NCBI RefSeq assembly: GCF_001439815.1 | Contig: NZ_JYLM01000001.1 | Location: 248,001 to 312,000, forward strand | Source: Pseudomonas orientalis | GTDB taxonomy: Bacteria > Pseudomonadota > Gammaproteobacteria > Pseudomonadales > Pseudomonadaceae | Length of the DNA stretch: 64,000 nt | Reading direction: 5' to 3' | Shown: in pieces, positions 47,348 to 55,694 of the stretch | How positions within the stretch are numbered: the first letter of the stretch is position 1 | Layout: every line of letters begins with the position of its first letter | Made by a program: the position numbers and the translations under genes | The notes under the pieces: model-generated | Told to the model about the DNA's origin: nothing | The model's database searches: none | What the model saw: the letters and a program-made list of their open reading frames with translations, nothing else

Positions 47348-48316
47348 ATGGCCGTGCAAGACCTGCTGTCCCAGGATGAAATCGACGCGCTGCTGCATGG
47401 CGTCGACGATGGTCTGGTACAGACCGAAATGGCTGCCGAGCCCGGCAGCGTCAAAAGTTACGACCTGACCAGCCAGGATCGCATCGTCCGTGGACGCATG
47501 CCGACCCTGGAAATGATCAACGAACGGTTCGCCCGTTACACCCGCATCAGCATGTTCAACATGCTGCGCCGCTCGGCGGACGTGGCGGTAGGCGGCGTGC
47601 AGGTGATGAAGTTCGGTGAATACGTGCACTCGCTGTACGTGCCCACCAGCCTCAACCTGGTCAAGATCAAGCCGCTGCGCGGCACCGCGTTGTTCATCCT
47701 CGACGCCAAGCTGGTGTTCAAGCTGGTGGACAACTTCTTCGGCGGCGACGGTCGTCACGCCAAGATTGAAGGCCGCGAATTCACCCCCACCGAACTGCGG
47801 GTGGTGCGCATGGTGCTGGAGCAGGCCTTCATCGACTTGAAGGAAGCCTGGCAGGCGATCATGGAAGTCAATTTCGAGTACATCAACTCGGAAGTGAACC
47901 CGGCCATGGCCAACATCGTCGGGCCGAGCGAAGCCATTGTGGTATCCACCTTCCACATCGAACTCGATGGCGGCGGCGGCGACCTGCACGTGACCATGCC
48001 GTACTCGATGATCGAGCCGGTGCGCGAAATGCTCGACGCCGGTTTCCAGTCCGACCTCGACGACCAGGACGAACGCTGGGTCAAGGCCCTGCGCGAAGAC
48101 TTGCTGGACGTCGATGTGCCCCTGAGCGCCACCGTCGCCCGTCGCCAGCTGCGCCTGCGCGACATTCTGCACATGCAGCCGGGGGACGTGATCCCCGTGG
48201 AATTGCCGGAAGAACTGATCATGCGCGCCAACGGCGTGCCGTCGTTCAAGGTCAAGCTCGGCTCTCACAAAGGCAACCTGGCGTTGCAAGTGATCGAACC
48301 GATCAACCGCCGCTGA
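47348..48316 (+). CDS. fliM: Flagellar motor switch protein FliM
   Basis: 322 residues. The N-terminal CheY-P-binding peptide is LLSQDEIDALLHGV (about 5-18), then the CheC-like middle domain (VVRMVLEQAFIDLKEAWQ) and a SpoA domain at the C-terminus. Rotor C-ring subunit that receives CheY-P. Confidence 0.97.
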   Translation: MAVQDLLSQDEIDALLHGVDDGLVQTEMAAEPGSVKSYDLTSQDRIVRGRMPTLEMINERFARYTRISMFNMLRRSADVAVGGVQVMKFGEYVHSLYVPTSLNLVKIKPLRGTALFILDAKLVFKLVDNFFGGDGRHAKIEGREFTPTELRVVRMVLEQAFIDLKEAWQAIMEVNFEYINSEVNPAMANIVGPSEAIVVSTFHIELDGGGGDLHVTMPYSMIEPVREMLDAGFQSDLDDQDERWVKALREDLLDVDVPLSATVARRQLRLRDILHMQPGDVIPVELPEELIMRANGVPSFKVKLGSHKGNLALQVIEPINRR

Positions 48317-48350
48317 TCAACATTCATTTTTGCTACGCCGAGGACATGTA

Positions 48351-48818
48351 ATGGCTACCGAACACGAAAACACTTCCGCCGAAGACCAGGCCCTGGCTGA
48401 CGAGTGGGCTGCGGCCCTGGAAGAAACCGGCGATGTCGGCCAGGACGATATCGATGCGCTGCTGGCCGCCGACGCCGCCTCCGCGCCGGCCGGCAAGCGC
48501 CTGACGATGGAAGAATTCGGCAGCGTGCCGAAAAACAACGACCCGGTGAGCCTCGACGGCCCGAACCTGGATGTGATCCTGGACATTCCGGTGTCGATTT
48601 CCATGGAAGTGGGCAGCACCGAAATCAATATCCGCAACCTGCTGCAGCTCAACCAGGGCTCGGTGATCGAGCTGGACCGCCTGGCCGGCGAGCCGTTGGA
48701 CGTGCTGGTCAACGGCACGTTGATCGCCCATGGCGAAGTGGTGGTGGTCAACGAAAAGTTCGGCATCCGCCTGACCGACGTGATCAGCCCGAGCGAACGC
48801 ATCAAGAAGTTGCGCTGA
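48351..48818 (+). CDS. fliN: Flagellar motor switch protein FliN
   Basis: 155 residues. An acidic N-terminal extension (EDQALADEWAAALEE) precedes the SpoA domain (ILDIPVSISMEVGSTEINIR, LNQGSVIELDRLAGEPLDV). C-ring base and docking site for FliH. Start: ATG 48351 after CGAGGACATGTA. Confidence 0.96.
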   Translation: MATEHENTSAEDQALADEWAAALEETGDVGQDDIDALLAADAASAPAGKRLTMEEFGSVPKNNDPVSLDGPNLDVILDIPVSISMEVGSTEINIRNLLQLNQGSVIELDRLAGEPLDVLVNGTLIAHGEVVVVNEKFGIRLTDVISPSERIKKLR

Positions 48819-48819
48819 A

Positions 48820-49254
48820 ATGAAGTACTCGATGGCGGGACTGTGGCTGGCGCTGCCATTGAGCGCGCTGGCGGCCGAACCGGTCGCGCAAGCGGCGGCG
48901 GCCCCTGCGGTCGGCAGCGTCGGCGGGCAATTGACGCAGTTGCTGCTCGGCCTGTTGCTGGTGATCGGCCTGATCTTTGTGCTGGCCTGGCTGATGCGCC
49001 GCGTGCAGCGTATCGGCCCGGGCAATGCCCAGGTGATCGAGCTGGTCGGCTCGCGTGCCCTCGGCCCGCGGGACCGGCTGGTGCTGGTGCAGGTGGGCGA
49101 GGAGCAGATCCTGCTCGGCATCACCCCCGGGCGCATTACCCCGTTGCACGTACTCAAGACCCCGGTGGACGCGGCCAAGACCGAGGCCGCCACGCCAGAA
49201 TTCGCTCAGCGCCTGATGGAATTGCTGGGCAAGGATCAGAAGGATAAGAAGTAA
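48820..49254 (+). CDS. fliO: Flagellar biosynthesis protein FliO
   Basis: 144 residues. Signal-like N-terminus, one membrane helix ([19 protein letters not shown], about 45-63) and a basic cytoplasmic FliO domain ([20 protein letters not shown]). It helps assemble the FliP ring of the export gate. Its stop overlaps the fliP start (TAATG). Confidence 0.92.
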   Translation: MKYSMAGLWLALPLSALAAEPVAQAAAAPAVGSVGGQLTQLLLGLLLVIGLIFVLAWLMRRVQRIGPGNAQVIELVGSRALGPRDRLVLVQVGEEQILLGITPGRITPLHVLKTPVDAAKTEAATPEFAQRLMELLGKDQKDKK

Positions 49255-49997
49255 TGCGCGTTTTATTGACGCTCATGCTGTTGCTGGCAGCGCCGATGGC
49301 ACTGGGCGCCGACCCGTTGTCGATCCCGGCGATCACCCTGGGCACCAATGCGGCCGGCGCACAGGAGTACTCGGTCAGCCTGCAGATCCTGCTGATCATG
49401 ACCGCGCTGAGTTTCATTCCGGCGTTCGTCATGCTGATGACCAGCTTCACGCGGATCATCATTGTGTTCTCGATCCTGCGCCAGGCCCTGGGCCTGCAAC
49501 AGACGCCGTCGAACCAGATCCTCACCGGCATGGCGCTGTTCTTGACGCTGTTCATCATGGCGCCGGTCTTCGACAAGGTGAACCAGCAGGCCCTGCAGCC
49601 TTACCTCGCGGAAAAGCTCACGGCACAGGACGCGATCGACAAGGCCCAGGGCCCGATCAAGGACTTCATGCTGTCGCAGACCCGCTCCAGCGACCTCGAG
49701 TTGTTCATGCGCCTGTCCAAGCGTACCGACATCGCCACCCCGGACCAGGCGCCGCTGACCATTCTGGTGCCGGCCTTCGTCACCTCGGAATTGAAGACCG
49801 CGTTCCAGATCGGCTTCATGATCTTCATCCCGTTCCTGATCATCGACCTGGTGGTGGCGAGCGTGCTGATGGCCATGGGGATGATGATGCTGTCGCCGCT
49901 GATTATCTCGCTGCCGTTCAAGATCATGCTGTTTGTGCTGGTGGACGGCTGGGCGCTGATTATCGGCACCCTGGCCGGCAGTTTCGGGGGGGTATAG
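49254..49997 (+). CDS. fliP: Flagellar export gate protein FliP
   Basis: 247 residues. Signal peptide ([16 protein letters not shown]), four membrane helices, and the family motifs [20 protein letters not shown] and [19 protein letters not shown] ([18 protein letters not shown]). Core of the FliP5Q4R1 channel. Confidence 0.96.
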   Translation: MRVLLTLMLLLAAPMALGADPLSIPAITLGTNAAGAQEYSVSLQILLIMTALSFIPAFVMLMTSFTRIIIVFSILRQALGLQQTPSNQILTGMALFLTLFIMAPVFDKVNQQALQPYLAEKLTAQDAIDKAQGPIKDFMLSQTRSSDLELFMRLSKRTDIATPDQAPLTILVPAFVTSELKTAFQIGFMIFIPFLIIDLVVASVLMAMGMMMLSPLIISLPFKIMLFVLVDGWALIIGTLAGSFGGV

Positions 49998-50001
49998 GGT
50001 T

Positions 50002-50271
50002 ATGACCCCGGAAGTTGCCGTCGACCTGTTCCGTGAAGCGCTGTGGCTGACCACCCTGATGGTCGCCGTGCTGGTGGTGCCGAGCCTGCTGGTCGGCCTG
50101 CTGGTGGCGATGTTCCAGGCCGCCACCCAGATCAACGAACAGACCCTGAGCTTCCTGCCGCGCCTGCTGGTGATGCTGATCACCCTGATCGTCGCCGGCC
50201 CGTGGCTGGTGCAAACCTTCATGGAATACATCCTGCAGCTGTACGGCAGTATTCCGCAGTTGATCGGCTGA
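50002..50271 (+). CDS. fliQ: Flagellar export gate protein FliQ
   Basis: 89 residues, two membrane helices (LWLTTLMVAVLVVPSLLVGLL region and LLVMLITLIVAGPWLVQTF) with the linking motif FQAATQINEQTLSFLPRL. Confidence 0.95.
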   Translation: MTPEVAVDLFREALWLTTLMVAVLVVPSLLVGLLVAMFQAATQINEQTLSFLPRLLVMLITLIVAGPWLVQTFMEYILQLYGSIPQLIG

Positions 50272-50275
50272 GCGG

Positions 50276-51061
50276 ATGCAGTCCTTGTTGGCTTTGACCG
50301 ACACCCAGATCAGTACCTGGGTGGCCTCGTTCATCCTGCCGCTGTTTCGCGTCACGGCCATGTTGATGGCCATGCCGGTGTTCGGCACCACCCTGGTACC
50401 ACGGCGCGTGCGCCTGTATTTCGCGGTGGCCATCACGGTCGTGATCGTGCCTGGGCTGCCGCCGATGCCGCCGGTCAACGCCCTGGACCTCAGTGCGCTG
50501 CTGCTGATTGCCGAACAGATCCTGATCGGCGCCATGCTGGGCTTTTCCCTGAGCCTGTTCTTCCAGGCGTTTGTGATTGCCGGGCAAATCATCTCGATCC
50601 AGATGGGCATGGGCTTTGCGTCCATGGTCGACCCCACCAACGGTGTGTCGGCGGCAGTGATCGGGCAGTTTCTGACCATGTTGGTGACCTTGCTGTTCCT
50701 GGCCATGAACGGCCATCTGGTGGCGTTCGAGGTGCTCACCGAAAGCTTCACCACCTTGCCGGTGGGCTCGGGGCTGGTGGTCAACCATTTCTGGGAGCTG
50801 GTAGGCCGCCTCGGCTGGGTGCTGGGCGCGTCCTTGCTGCTGGTGCTGCCGGCGGTCACCGCGCTGCTGGTGGTCAACATCGCGTTTGGCGTGATGACCC
50901 GCGCAGCGCCACAGTTGAACATTTTCTCGATTGGCTTCCCCTTGACGCTGGTGATGGGCATGGGGATTTTCTGGGTCGGCCTGGCTGACATTCTCAATCA
51001 GTATCAACCGCTGGCGACCGAAGCCCTGCAGTTCTTGCGTGACCTGGCACGGGCGCGCTGA
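50276..51061 (+). CDS. fliR: Flagellar export gate protein FliR
   Basis: 261 residues with six membrane helices. FliR motifs are visible: LPLFRVTAMLMAMPVFGTTLVP, FQAFVIAGQIISIQMGMGFA and FSIGFPLTLVMGM. Single-copy subunit of the FliPQR channel. Starts 4 bases after fliQ. Confidence 0.95.
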   Translation: MQSLLALTDTQISTWVASFILPLFRVTAMLMAMPVFGTTLVPRRVRLYFAVAITVVIVPGLPPMPPVNALDLSALLLIAEQILIGAMLGFSLSLFFQAFVIAGQIISIQMGMGFASMVDPTNGVSAAVIGQFLTMLVTLLFLAMNGHLVAFEVLTESFTTLPVGSGLVVNHFWELVGRLGWVLGASLLLVLPAVTALLVVNIAFGVMTRAAPQLNIFSIGFPLTLVMGMGIFWVGLADILNQYQPLATEALQFLRDLARAR

Positions 51062-51064
51062 GCC

Positions 51065-52201
51065 ATGGCCGAGAGCGAGAGTGGTCAGGACAAGACAGAA
51101 GACCCCACGGAGAAACGTAAAAAGGACTCCAGGGAAAAGGGCGAGATCGCACGCTCCAAAGAGCTCAATACCGTTGCAACCATGATGGCCGGCGCCGGTG
51201 CCTTGCTGATCTATGGCGGTGGCTTGGCGCTGGACTTGCTGGAGCTGATGAAGCACAACTTCACTCTGCCCCGGGAGGTATTGCTCAACCCCGACTCCAT
51301 GGGCCAGTACCTGCTGCATTCAGGCAAGATCGCGCTGCTGGCGGTGCAGCCGATTCTGATCACGTTGCTGCTGGCCGCGCTGATCGGCCCGGTCGCCCTT
51401 GGTGGCTGGCTGTTTGCCGCCGGCAGCATGGCCCCCAAGTTCAGCCGCATGAACCCGGGCGCCGGGCTCAAGCGCATGTTTTCCACCAAGGCCCTTGTAG
51501 AGCTGCTCAAGGCGTTGGCCAAATTCATCCTGATTCTGTTCGTGGCGCTGGCGGTATTGTCGTCTGACATCGACGACCTGCTGCGCATCGCCCATGAACC
51601 GCTGGAGTCGGCGATCATCCACAGCCTGCAAGTGGTGGGCTGGAGCGCGTTGTGGATGTCCGCCGGGTTGATCATCATCGCGGCGGTGGACGCGCCGATC
51701 CAGTTGTGGGAAAGCCACAAGAAACTGCTGATGACCAAGCAGGAAGTGCGCGACGAACACAAGGACCAGGAAGGGCGCCCGGAGGTCAAGCAGCGCATCC
51801 GCCAACTGCAGCGGGAAATGTCCCAGCGCAAGATGATGGCCTCGGTGCCCGACGCTGATGTAATCATCACCAACCCGACCCACTACGCCGTGGCCCTCAA
51901 GTACGACCCGGAGAAGGGCGGCGCGCCGATGCTGCTGGCCAAGGGCAGCGACTTCACCGCGCTGAAAATCCGCGAAATCGCCGTGGCCAACGACATTCTG
52001 CTGCTGGAATCGCCGGCGCTGGCACGCTCGATTTTCTACTCCACGGATCTGGACCAGGAAATCCCCGCCGGGTTGTACCTGGCGGTGGCCCAGGTGTTGG
52101 CCTACGTCTACCAGATCCGCCAATACCGGGCGGGCAAGGGCAAGCGGCCTGATCCGCTCAAGGACCTGCCGATCCCGCCGGATTTGCGTCGCGATTCCTG
52201 A
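51065..52201 (+). CDS. flhB: Flagellar export switch protein FlhB
   Basis: 378 residues. N-terminus ESGQDKTEDPTEKRKKDSRE, four membrane helices, and the cytoplasmic self-cleavage motif NPTH with Asn270 (DVIITNPTHYAVALKYD). It switches export from hook to filament proteins. Last gene of the fliL operon. Confidence 0.97.
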   Translation: MAESESGQDKTEDPTEKRKKDSREKGEIARSKELNTVATMMAGAGALLIYGGGLALDLLELMKHNFTLPREVLLNPDSMGQYLLHSGKIALLAVQPILITLLLAALIGPVALGGWLFAAGSMAPKFSRMNPGAGLKRMFSTKALVELLKALAKFILILFVALAVLSSDIDDLLRIAHEPLESAIIHSLQVVGWSALWMSAGLIIIAAVDAPIQLWESHKKLLMTKQEVRDEHKDQEGRPEVKQRIRQLQREMSQRKMMASVPDADVIITNPTHYAVALKYDPEKGGAPMLLAKGSDFTALKIREIAVANDILLLESPALARSIFYSTDLDQEIPAGLYLAVAQVLAYVYQIRQYRAGKGKRPDPLKDLPIPPDLRRDS

Positions 52202-52216
52202 ACGCTGCTGCTCACT

Positions 52217-52316
52217 GCAGGAGCGGGCTTGCTCGCGAAAAACTCACCGTCGCCGCGTTCATCCTGACTCCCTGCGTTATCGTTACCCGCCTTCGCGAGC
52301 AAGCTCGCTCCTACAG
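52217..52316. repeat. REP pair (GAGCGAGCTTGCTCGC family), diverged left arm
   Basis: CAGGAGCGGGCTTGCTCGCG on the left (one A to G change in the core) and CGCGAGCAAGCTCGCTCCTA on the right, 16 bp after flhB. Confidence 0.83.
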
Positions 52317-52330
52317 AGGTGTGCGGTCTG

Positions 52331-52353
52331 CCTGTCAACTTTGACAGTAGCCA
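52331..52353 (+). promoter_or_regulatory. Palindromic block, copy 1, upstream of the first cold-shock-like gene
   Basis: Contains CTGTCAA-CT-TTGACAG, a perfect inverted repeat, plus TAGCCA on the right. The same 23 bases recur at 52641-52663. It includes a TTGACA that could serve as -35, but no convincing -10 follows at 16-18 bases. Likely an operator or activator site; it lies 67-89 bp before the start codon. Confidence 0.6.
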
Positions 52354-52419
52354 TAACGCCGCCTTCACTGTTTGATACAGCGATGAGCCGCGCAGCCATG
52401 CGCGGCTCGGGAGGCGGCG

Positions 52420-52596
52420 ATGGGCAGGGGCACGGTCAGGTGGTGCGATGCGGTCAAGGGCATTGGCTTCAAGGCTCTGGATCGCGATGGCAATGAGGTT
52501 GCCGTTCAGTCGACAGCCATCAAAAACATTGAATCCCCGCAGGCGCCTCCCAATCCGCGAACCTTGCGCAAGCGCCAAAAGCCTTCGGATGCATGA
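52420..52596 (+). CDS. Tiny cold-shock-domain-like protein, truncated fold
   Basis: 58 residues. GTVRWCDAVKGIGFKALDRD aligns with strands 1-3 of CspA-type cold-shock domains (G-x-V-K-W-F, KGFGFI). The second RNA-binding motif is changed to VAVQSTAI and strands 4-5 are absent. The tail is Pro-rich and basic (NPRTLRKRQK). An excellent ribosome site (GGGAGG, 5 bases before ATG 52420) argues that it is translated. Nucleic-acid binding is inferred; two of the usual RNP aromatic residues are missing. It lies in the flhB-flhA gap, which normally holds no such gene as far as I know. Confidence 0.6.
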   Translation: MGRGTVRWCDAVKGIGFKALDRDGNEVAVQSTAIKNIESPQAPPNPRTLRKRQKPSDA

Positions 52597-52640
52597 TCCG
52601 CTACCTCGCCTGCCTACCACCCATCGTCGACCCGCGTCTA

Positions 52641-52663
52641 CCTGTCAACTTTGACAGTAGCCA
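52641..52663 (+). promoter_or_regulatory. Palindromic block, copy 2, upstream of the second cold-shock-like gene
   Basis: Identical over 23 bases to 52331-52353 (palindrome CTGTCAACTTTGACAG plus TAGCCA), 78-100 bp before the start of the next small gene. The bases before it also match (GTCT followed by one variable base). Confidence 0.6.
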
Positions 52664-52740
52664 AGCGTGGGTTTGCCACGGTTTCATTTACACACCAGAG
52701 ACTGCGCGCATGTAGTACACGAGATGCAGGGAGAGCGGGA

Positions 52741-52965
52741 TTGAAGGTGGCTACGGGGACTGTCAGATACTTCGTTTGGACCAGGGGTGATTGGTTGATC
52801 AAACCTGATTGCGGGGGAGAGGATGTGTTTATCAATGGGGAAGACTGGCGCTGCACCGCGCTTTGGTTTGGTAAGCGCATGGAGTTTCAAATGGTTCATC
52901 GACCTAAGGGGATCTATGCGTTGCCCGTCAAGCAGTGCAGCCCAGGTGAACCGGGTCTTAAGTGA
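52741..52965 (+). CDS. Small divergent cold-shock-domain protein
   Basis: 74 residues and a full-length cold-shock-like fold: TGTVRYFVWTRGDWLIKPD, GGEDVFINGEDWR, then GKRMEFQMVHRPKGIYALPV as strands 4-5. RNP1 (KGFGFI in Csp proteins) reads RGDWLI and RNP2 (VFVHF) reads VFING, so RNA binding may be altered. Start: TTG 52741 has AGGGAG 7 bases upstream; the frame is open back to 52651, but that would include the palindrome. Base composition is lower in GC than the neighbours, suggesting transfer or relaxed selection. Function unknown. Confidence 0.6.
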   Translation: MKVATGTVRYFVWTRGDWLIKPDCGGEDVFINGEDWRCTALWFGKRMEFQMVHRPKGIYALPVKQCSPGEPGLK

Positions 52966-52968
52966 AGT

Positions 52969-53107
52969 TGATCGTTCCCACGCTCCCGCGTGGGAATGCA
53001 GCCTGTGACGCTCTGCGTCACAACGTGCTCAGGGCTTGAGCCGTGCACGGATGGCGGGAAGCGGAGCGTCCCAGGCGGCATTCCCACGCAGAGCGTGGGG
53101 ACGATCA
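52969..53107. repeat. 139-bp inverted-repeat element
   Basis: The ends TGATCGTTCCCACGCTC and GAGCGTGGGGACGATCA are inverted repeats with one mismatch. Inside lie a perfect hairpin GTGACGC/GCGTCAC (53005-53011, 53015-53021) and two more copies of the GCGTGGGAATGC motif in opposite orientation. It belongs to a dispersed repeat type common in P. syringae and P. fluorescens. It starts 3 bases after the stop of the second cold-shock-like gene and may terminate it. Confidence 0.75.
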
Positions 53108-53131
53108 AATGAATCTATTGCCTGATACACC

Positions 53132-53160
53132 GCCATCGGGGGCAAGCCCCCTCCCACAGG
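53132..53160. repeat. Single REP arm
   Basis: Right-hand type arm (ATCGGGGGCAAGCCCCCTCC, then CACA) without a left partner nearby. Confidence 0.75.
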
Positions 53161-53314
53161 TGGACCGTGTCAACCGCTGCTTGCGGTGCTCGTCAGTCCT
53201 GCGCCCGTCCGCTGCGTTTGCAGCGGTGTACGGTGACTAGAGAGCGAGTTTCCTAGGGGCAACCCCAAATCCATGTCGGAAATTTCCTCGGCATTGCCCG
53301 GCTGCACACAAAAC
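53161..53314. other. Intergenic stretch of unknown content
   Basis: No credible gene. The only structure I see is a perfect 7-bp hairpin CCGCTGC-GTTT-GCAGCGG (53209-53226). Confidence 0.5.
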
Positions 53315-53410
53315 CAAATGTGGGAGGGGGCTTGCCCCCGATGGCGGTGTATCAGTCAATCAATTCATCACTGAACCACCGCTATCGGGGGCAAGCCCCC
53401 TCCCACATTT
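53315..53410. repeat. REP pair (GTGGGAGGGGGC family)
   Basis: AAATGTGGGAGGGGGCTTGC and its inverse around a 35-bp spacer, 63 bp before the flhA promoter. Confidence 0.88.
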
Positions 53411-53472
53411 GAATTGATTGCATCCAGTAGATTTGGTCGCTGGCAAAGTCATCCCAGCCACAGGACAAAAGT

Positions 53473-53488
53473 TGGAAGGCTTCTTGCA
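53473..53488 (+). promoter_or_regulatory. Sigma54 promoter of flhA
   Basis: TGGAAGG-CTTC-TTGCA with GG-N10-GC spacing, 62 bp before the flhA start. Confidence 0.8.
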
Positions 53489-53549
53489 ATACCGCTTCCA
53501 GGACGCCTCCCGGCGTCAAAACTTTGCTTCAAGGACACGAGGAATACCG

Positions 53550-55682
53550 GTGGTAGATCGCTCTCAAATGCTCAGCACGGCCCGTGGCACCCTGACAGAC
53601 CTGTCGCGGGGCAACCTGGGTGTGCCGTTGCTGTTGCTGGTGATGCTGGCAATGATGATGTTGCCGATGCCGCCGTTCCTGCTCGACGTGTTCTTCACCT
53701 TCAACATCGCCCTGTCGGTGGTGGTGCTGCTGGTGTGCGTGTACGCCTTGCGACCACTGGATTTCGCGGTGTTCCCGACGATTCTGCTGGTGGCGACCCT
53801 GCTGCGCCTGGCATTGAACGTAGCTTCCACGCGGGTGGTGATGCTCCACGGCCAGGACGGTCACGCCGCCGCCGGCAAGGTGATCCAGGCCTTCGGTGAA
53901 GTGGTGATCGGCGGCAACTACGTGGTCGGTATCGTGGTGTTCGCGATCCTGATGATCATCAACTTCGTGGTGGTGACCAAGGGCGCCGGGCGGATTTCCG
54001 AGGTGAGCGCGCGGTTTACCCTGGATGCGATGCCCGGCAAGCAGATGGCCATCGACGCCGACCTCAACGCCGGCCTGATCGACCAAGGCCAGGCCAAGGC
54101 CCGCCGGGCGGAAGTCGCCCAGGAGGCCGAGTTCTACGGCTCCATGGACGGCGCCAGCAAATTCGTACGTGGTGACGCCATCGCCGGCCTGTTGATCCTG
54201 TTCATCAACCTGATCGGCGGTGTGGCCGTGGGTATGTTCCAGCACGGCATGACCTTTGGCGATGCGGGCAAGGTGTACGCCTTGCTGACCATTGGTGACG
54301 GTTTAGTGGCGCAATTGCCATCACTGTTGTTATCCACAGCCGCCGCGATCATGGTGACCCGTGCGTCGGGCTCCGAAGACATGGGCAAGCAGATCAGCCG
54401 CCAGATGTTCGCCTCGCCCAAGGCGTTGGCGGTGGCCGCAGGCATCATGGCCGTCATGGGCATCGTGCCGGGCATGCCCCATTTTTCGTTCCTGAGCATG
54501 GCAGCACTGGCGGGTGGCGGAGCCTACCTGTTCTGGAAAAAGCAGAATGCGGTCAAGGTCCAGGCCTTGCAAGAGGTCGCACGCCAGCAGGAATTGCTGC
54601 CATCCCCGGCCCGCGCCCAGGAAACCAAGGAGTTGGGCTGGGACGACGTGACCCCGATCGACATGATCGGCCTGGAAGTCGGCTACCGCCTGATTCCGCT
54701 GGTGGACCGCAACCAGGGCGGCCAGTTGCTGGCGCGGATCAAGGGCGTGCGCAAGAAACTGTCCCAGGACCTGGGCTTTTTGATGCCCACCGTGCATATC
54801 CGCGACAACCTCGACCTGGCCCCCAGCGCCTACCGCCTGACCTTGATGGGCGTGATCCTGGCCGAAGCCGAGATCTACCCGGACCGGGAGCTCGCGATCA
54901 ACCCAGGGCAAGTGTTCGGTACGCTCAACGGCATTACCGCCAAAGATCCGGCTTTCGGCCTGGAAGCGGTGTGGATCGAAGTCAGCCAGCGCAGCCAGGC
55001 GCAATCGCTGGGTTACACCGTGGTCGACGCCAGCACCGTGGTCGCCACCCACCTCAACCAGATTCTCTACAAGCACTCCCACGAGCTGATCGGCCACGAG
55101 GAAGTCCAGCAATTGATGGGCCTGCTGGCCAAGGCCTCGCCGAAACTGGCCGAAGAGCTGGTGCCGGGCGTGCTGTCGCTGTCGCAATTGCTCAAGGTGC
55201 TGCAGGCCCTGCTCGCCGAACAAGTGCCGGTACGCGATATTCGCAGCATTGCCGAGGCCATCGCCAACAACGCCGCCAAGAGTCAAGATACTGCCGCGCT
55301 GGTGGCGGCGGTGCGCGTCGGTTTGTCCCGCGCAATCGTGCAAAGCATTGTAGGCGTTGAGTCTGAGCTGCCTGTTATCACCTTGGAGCCAAGGTTGGAA
55401 CAGATATTGCTCAATAGTATTCAGAAGGCAGGGCAAGGCCAGGAAGAGGGCGTTTTGCTGGAGCCAAGCATGGCTGAAAAGCTGCAGCGTTCGTTGATCG
55501 AAGCCGCGCAGCGCCAGGAAATGCAGGGCCAACCGGTGATTCTGCTGGTGGCCGGTCCGGTCCGCGCGATGTTGTCGCGCTTTGGACGCCTGGCAGTACC
55601 GAATTTGCACGTGTTGGCTTACCAGGAAATTCCTGACAATAAGCAAGTGACTATCGTCGCGACAGTAGGGCCCAACGGCTGA
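53550..55682 (+). CDS. flhA: Flagellar export gate protein FlhA
   Basis: 710 residues. Seven or eight membrane helices in the first about 330, with the FHIPEP-type loop (VSARFTLDAMPGKQMAIDADLNAGLI). The cytoplasmic domain begins around ELGWDDVTPIDMIGLEVGY and ends TIVATVGPNG. Nonameric ring that receives chaperone-substrate complexes. Start: GTG 53550 (MVDRSQML) with GAGGA 6 bases upstream; the frame is open back to 53418 across the promoter. Confidence 0.97.
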   Translation: MVDRSQMLSTARGTLTDLSRGNLGVPLLLLVMLAMMMLPMPPFLLDVFFTFNIALSVVVLLVCVYALRPLDFAVFPTILLVATLLRLALNVASTRVVMLHGQDGHAAAGKVIQAFGEVVIGGNYVVGIVVFAILMIINFVVVTKGAGRISEVSARFTLDAMPGKQMAIDADLNAGLIDQGQAKARRAEVAQEAEFYGSMDGASKFVRGDAIAGLLILFINLIGGVAVGMFQHGMTFGDAGKVYALLTIGDGLVAQLPSLLLSTAAAIMVTRASGSEDMGKQISRQMFASPKALAVAAGIMAVMGIVPGMPHFSFLSMAALAGGGAYLFWKKQNAVKVQALQEVARQQELLPSPARAQETKELGWDDVTPIDMIGLEVGYRLIPLVDRNQGGQLLARIKGVRKKLSQDLGFLMPTVHIRDNLDLAPSAYRLTLMGVILAEAEIYPDRELAINPGQVFGTLNGITAKDPAFGLEAVWIEVSQRSQAQSLGYTVVDASTVVATHLNQILYKHSHELIGHEEVQQLMGLLAKASPKLAEELVPGVLSLSQLLKVLQALLAEQVPVRDIRSIAEAIANNAAKSQDTAALVAAVRVGLSRAIVQSIVGVESELPVITLEPRLEQILLNSIQKAGQGQEEGVLLEPSMAEKLQRSLIEAAQRQEMQGQPVILLVAGPVRAMLSRFGRLAVPNLHVLAYQEIPDNKQVTIVATVGPNG

Positions 55683-55694
55683 GGGTAGTGGGTT

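Noticed and set aside
53209..53226. Hairpin before flhA as part of a tRNA or small RNA gene
   Set aside because: There is no cloverleaf around it, no anticodon arm or TTCGA-type arm, and no clear promoter or terminator.
53043..53240. 65-codon open frame before flhA
   Set aside because: It spans the end of the 139-bp repeat and a REP arm and has no ribosome site or recognisable fold.
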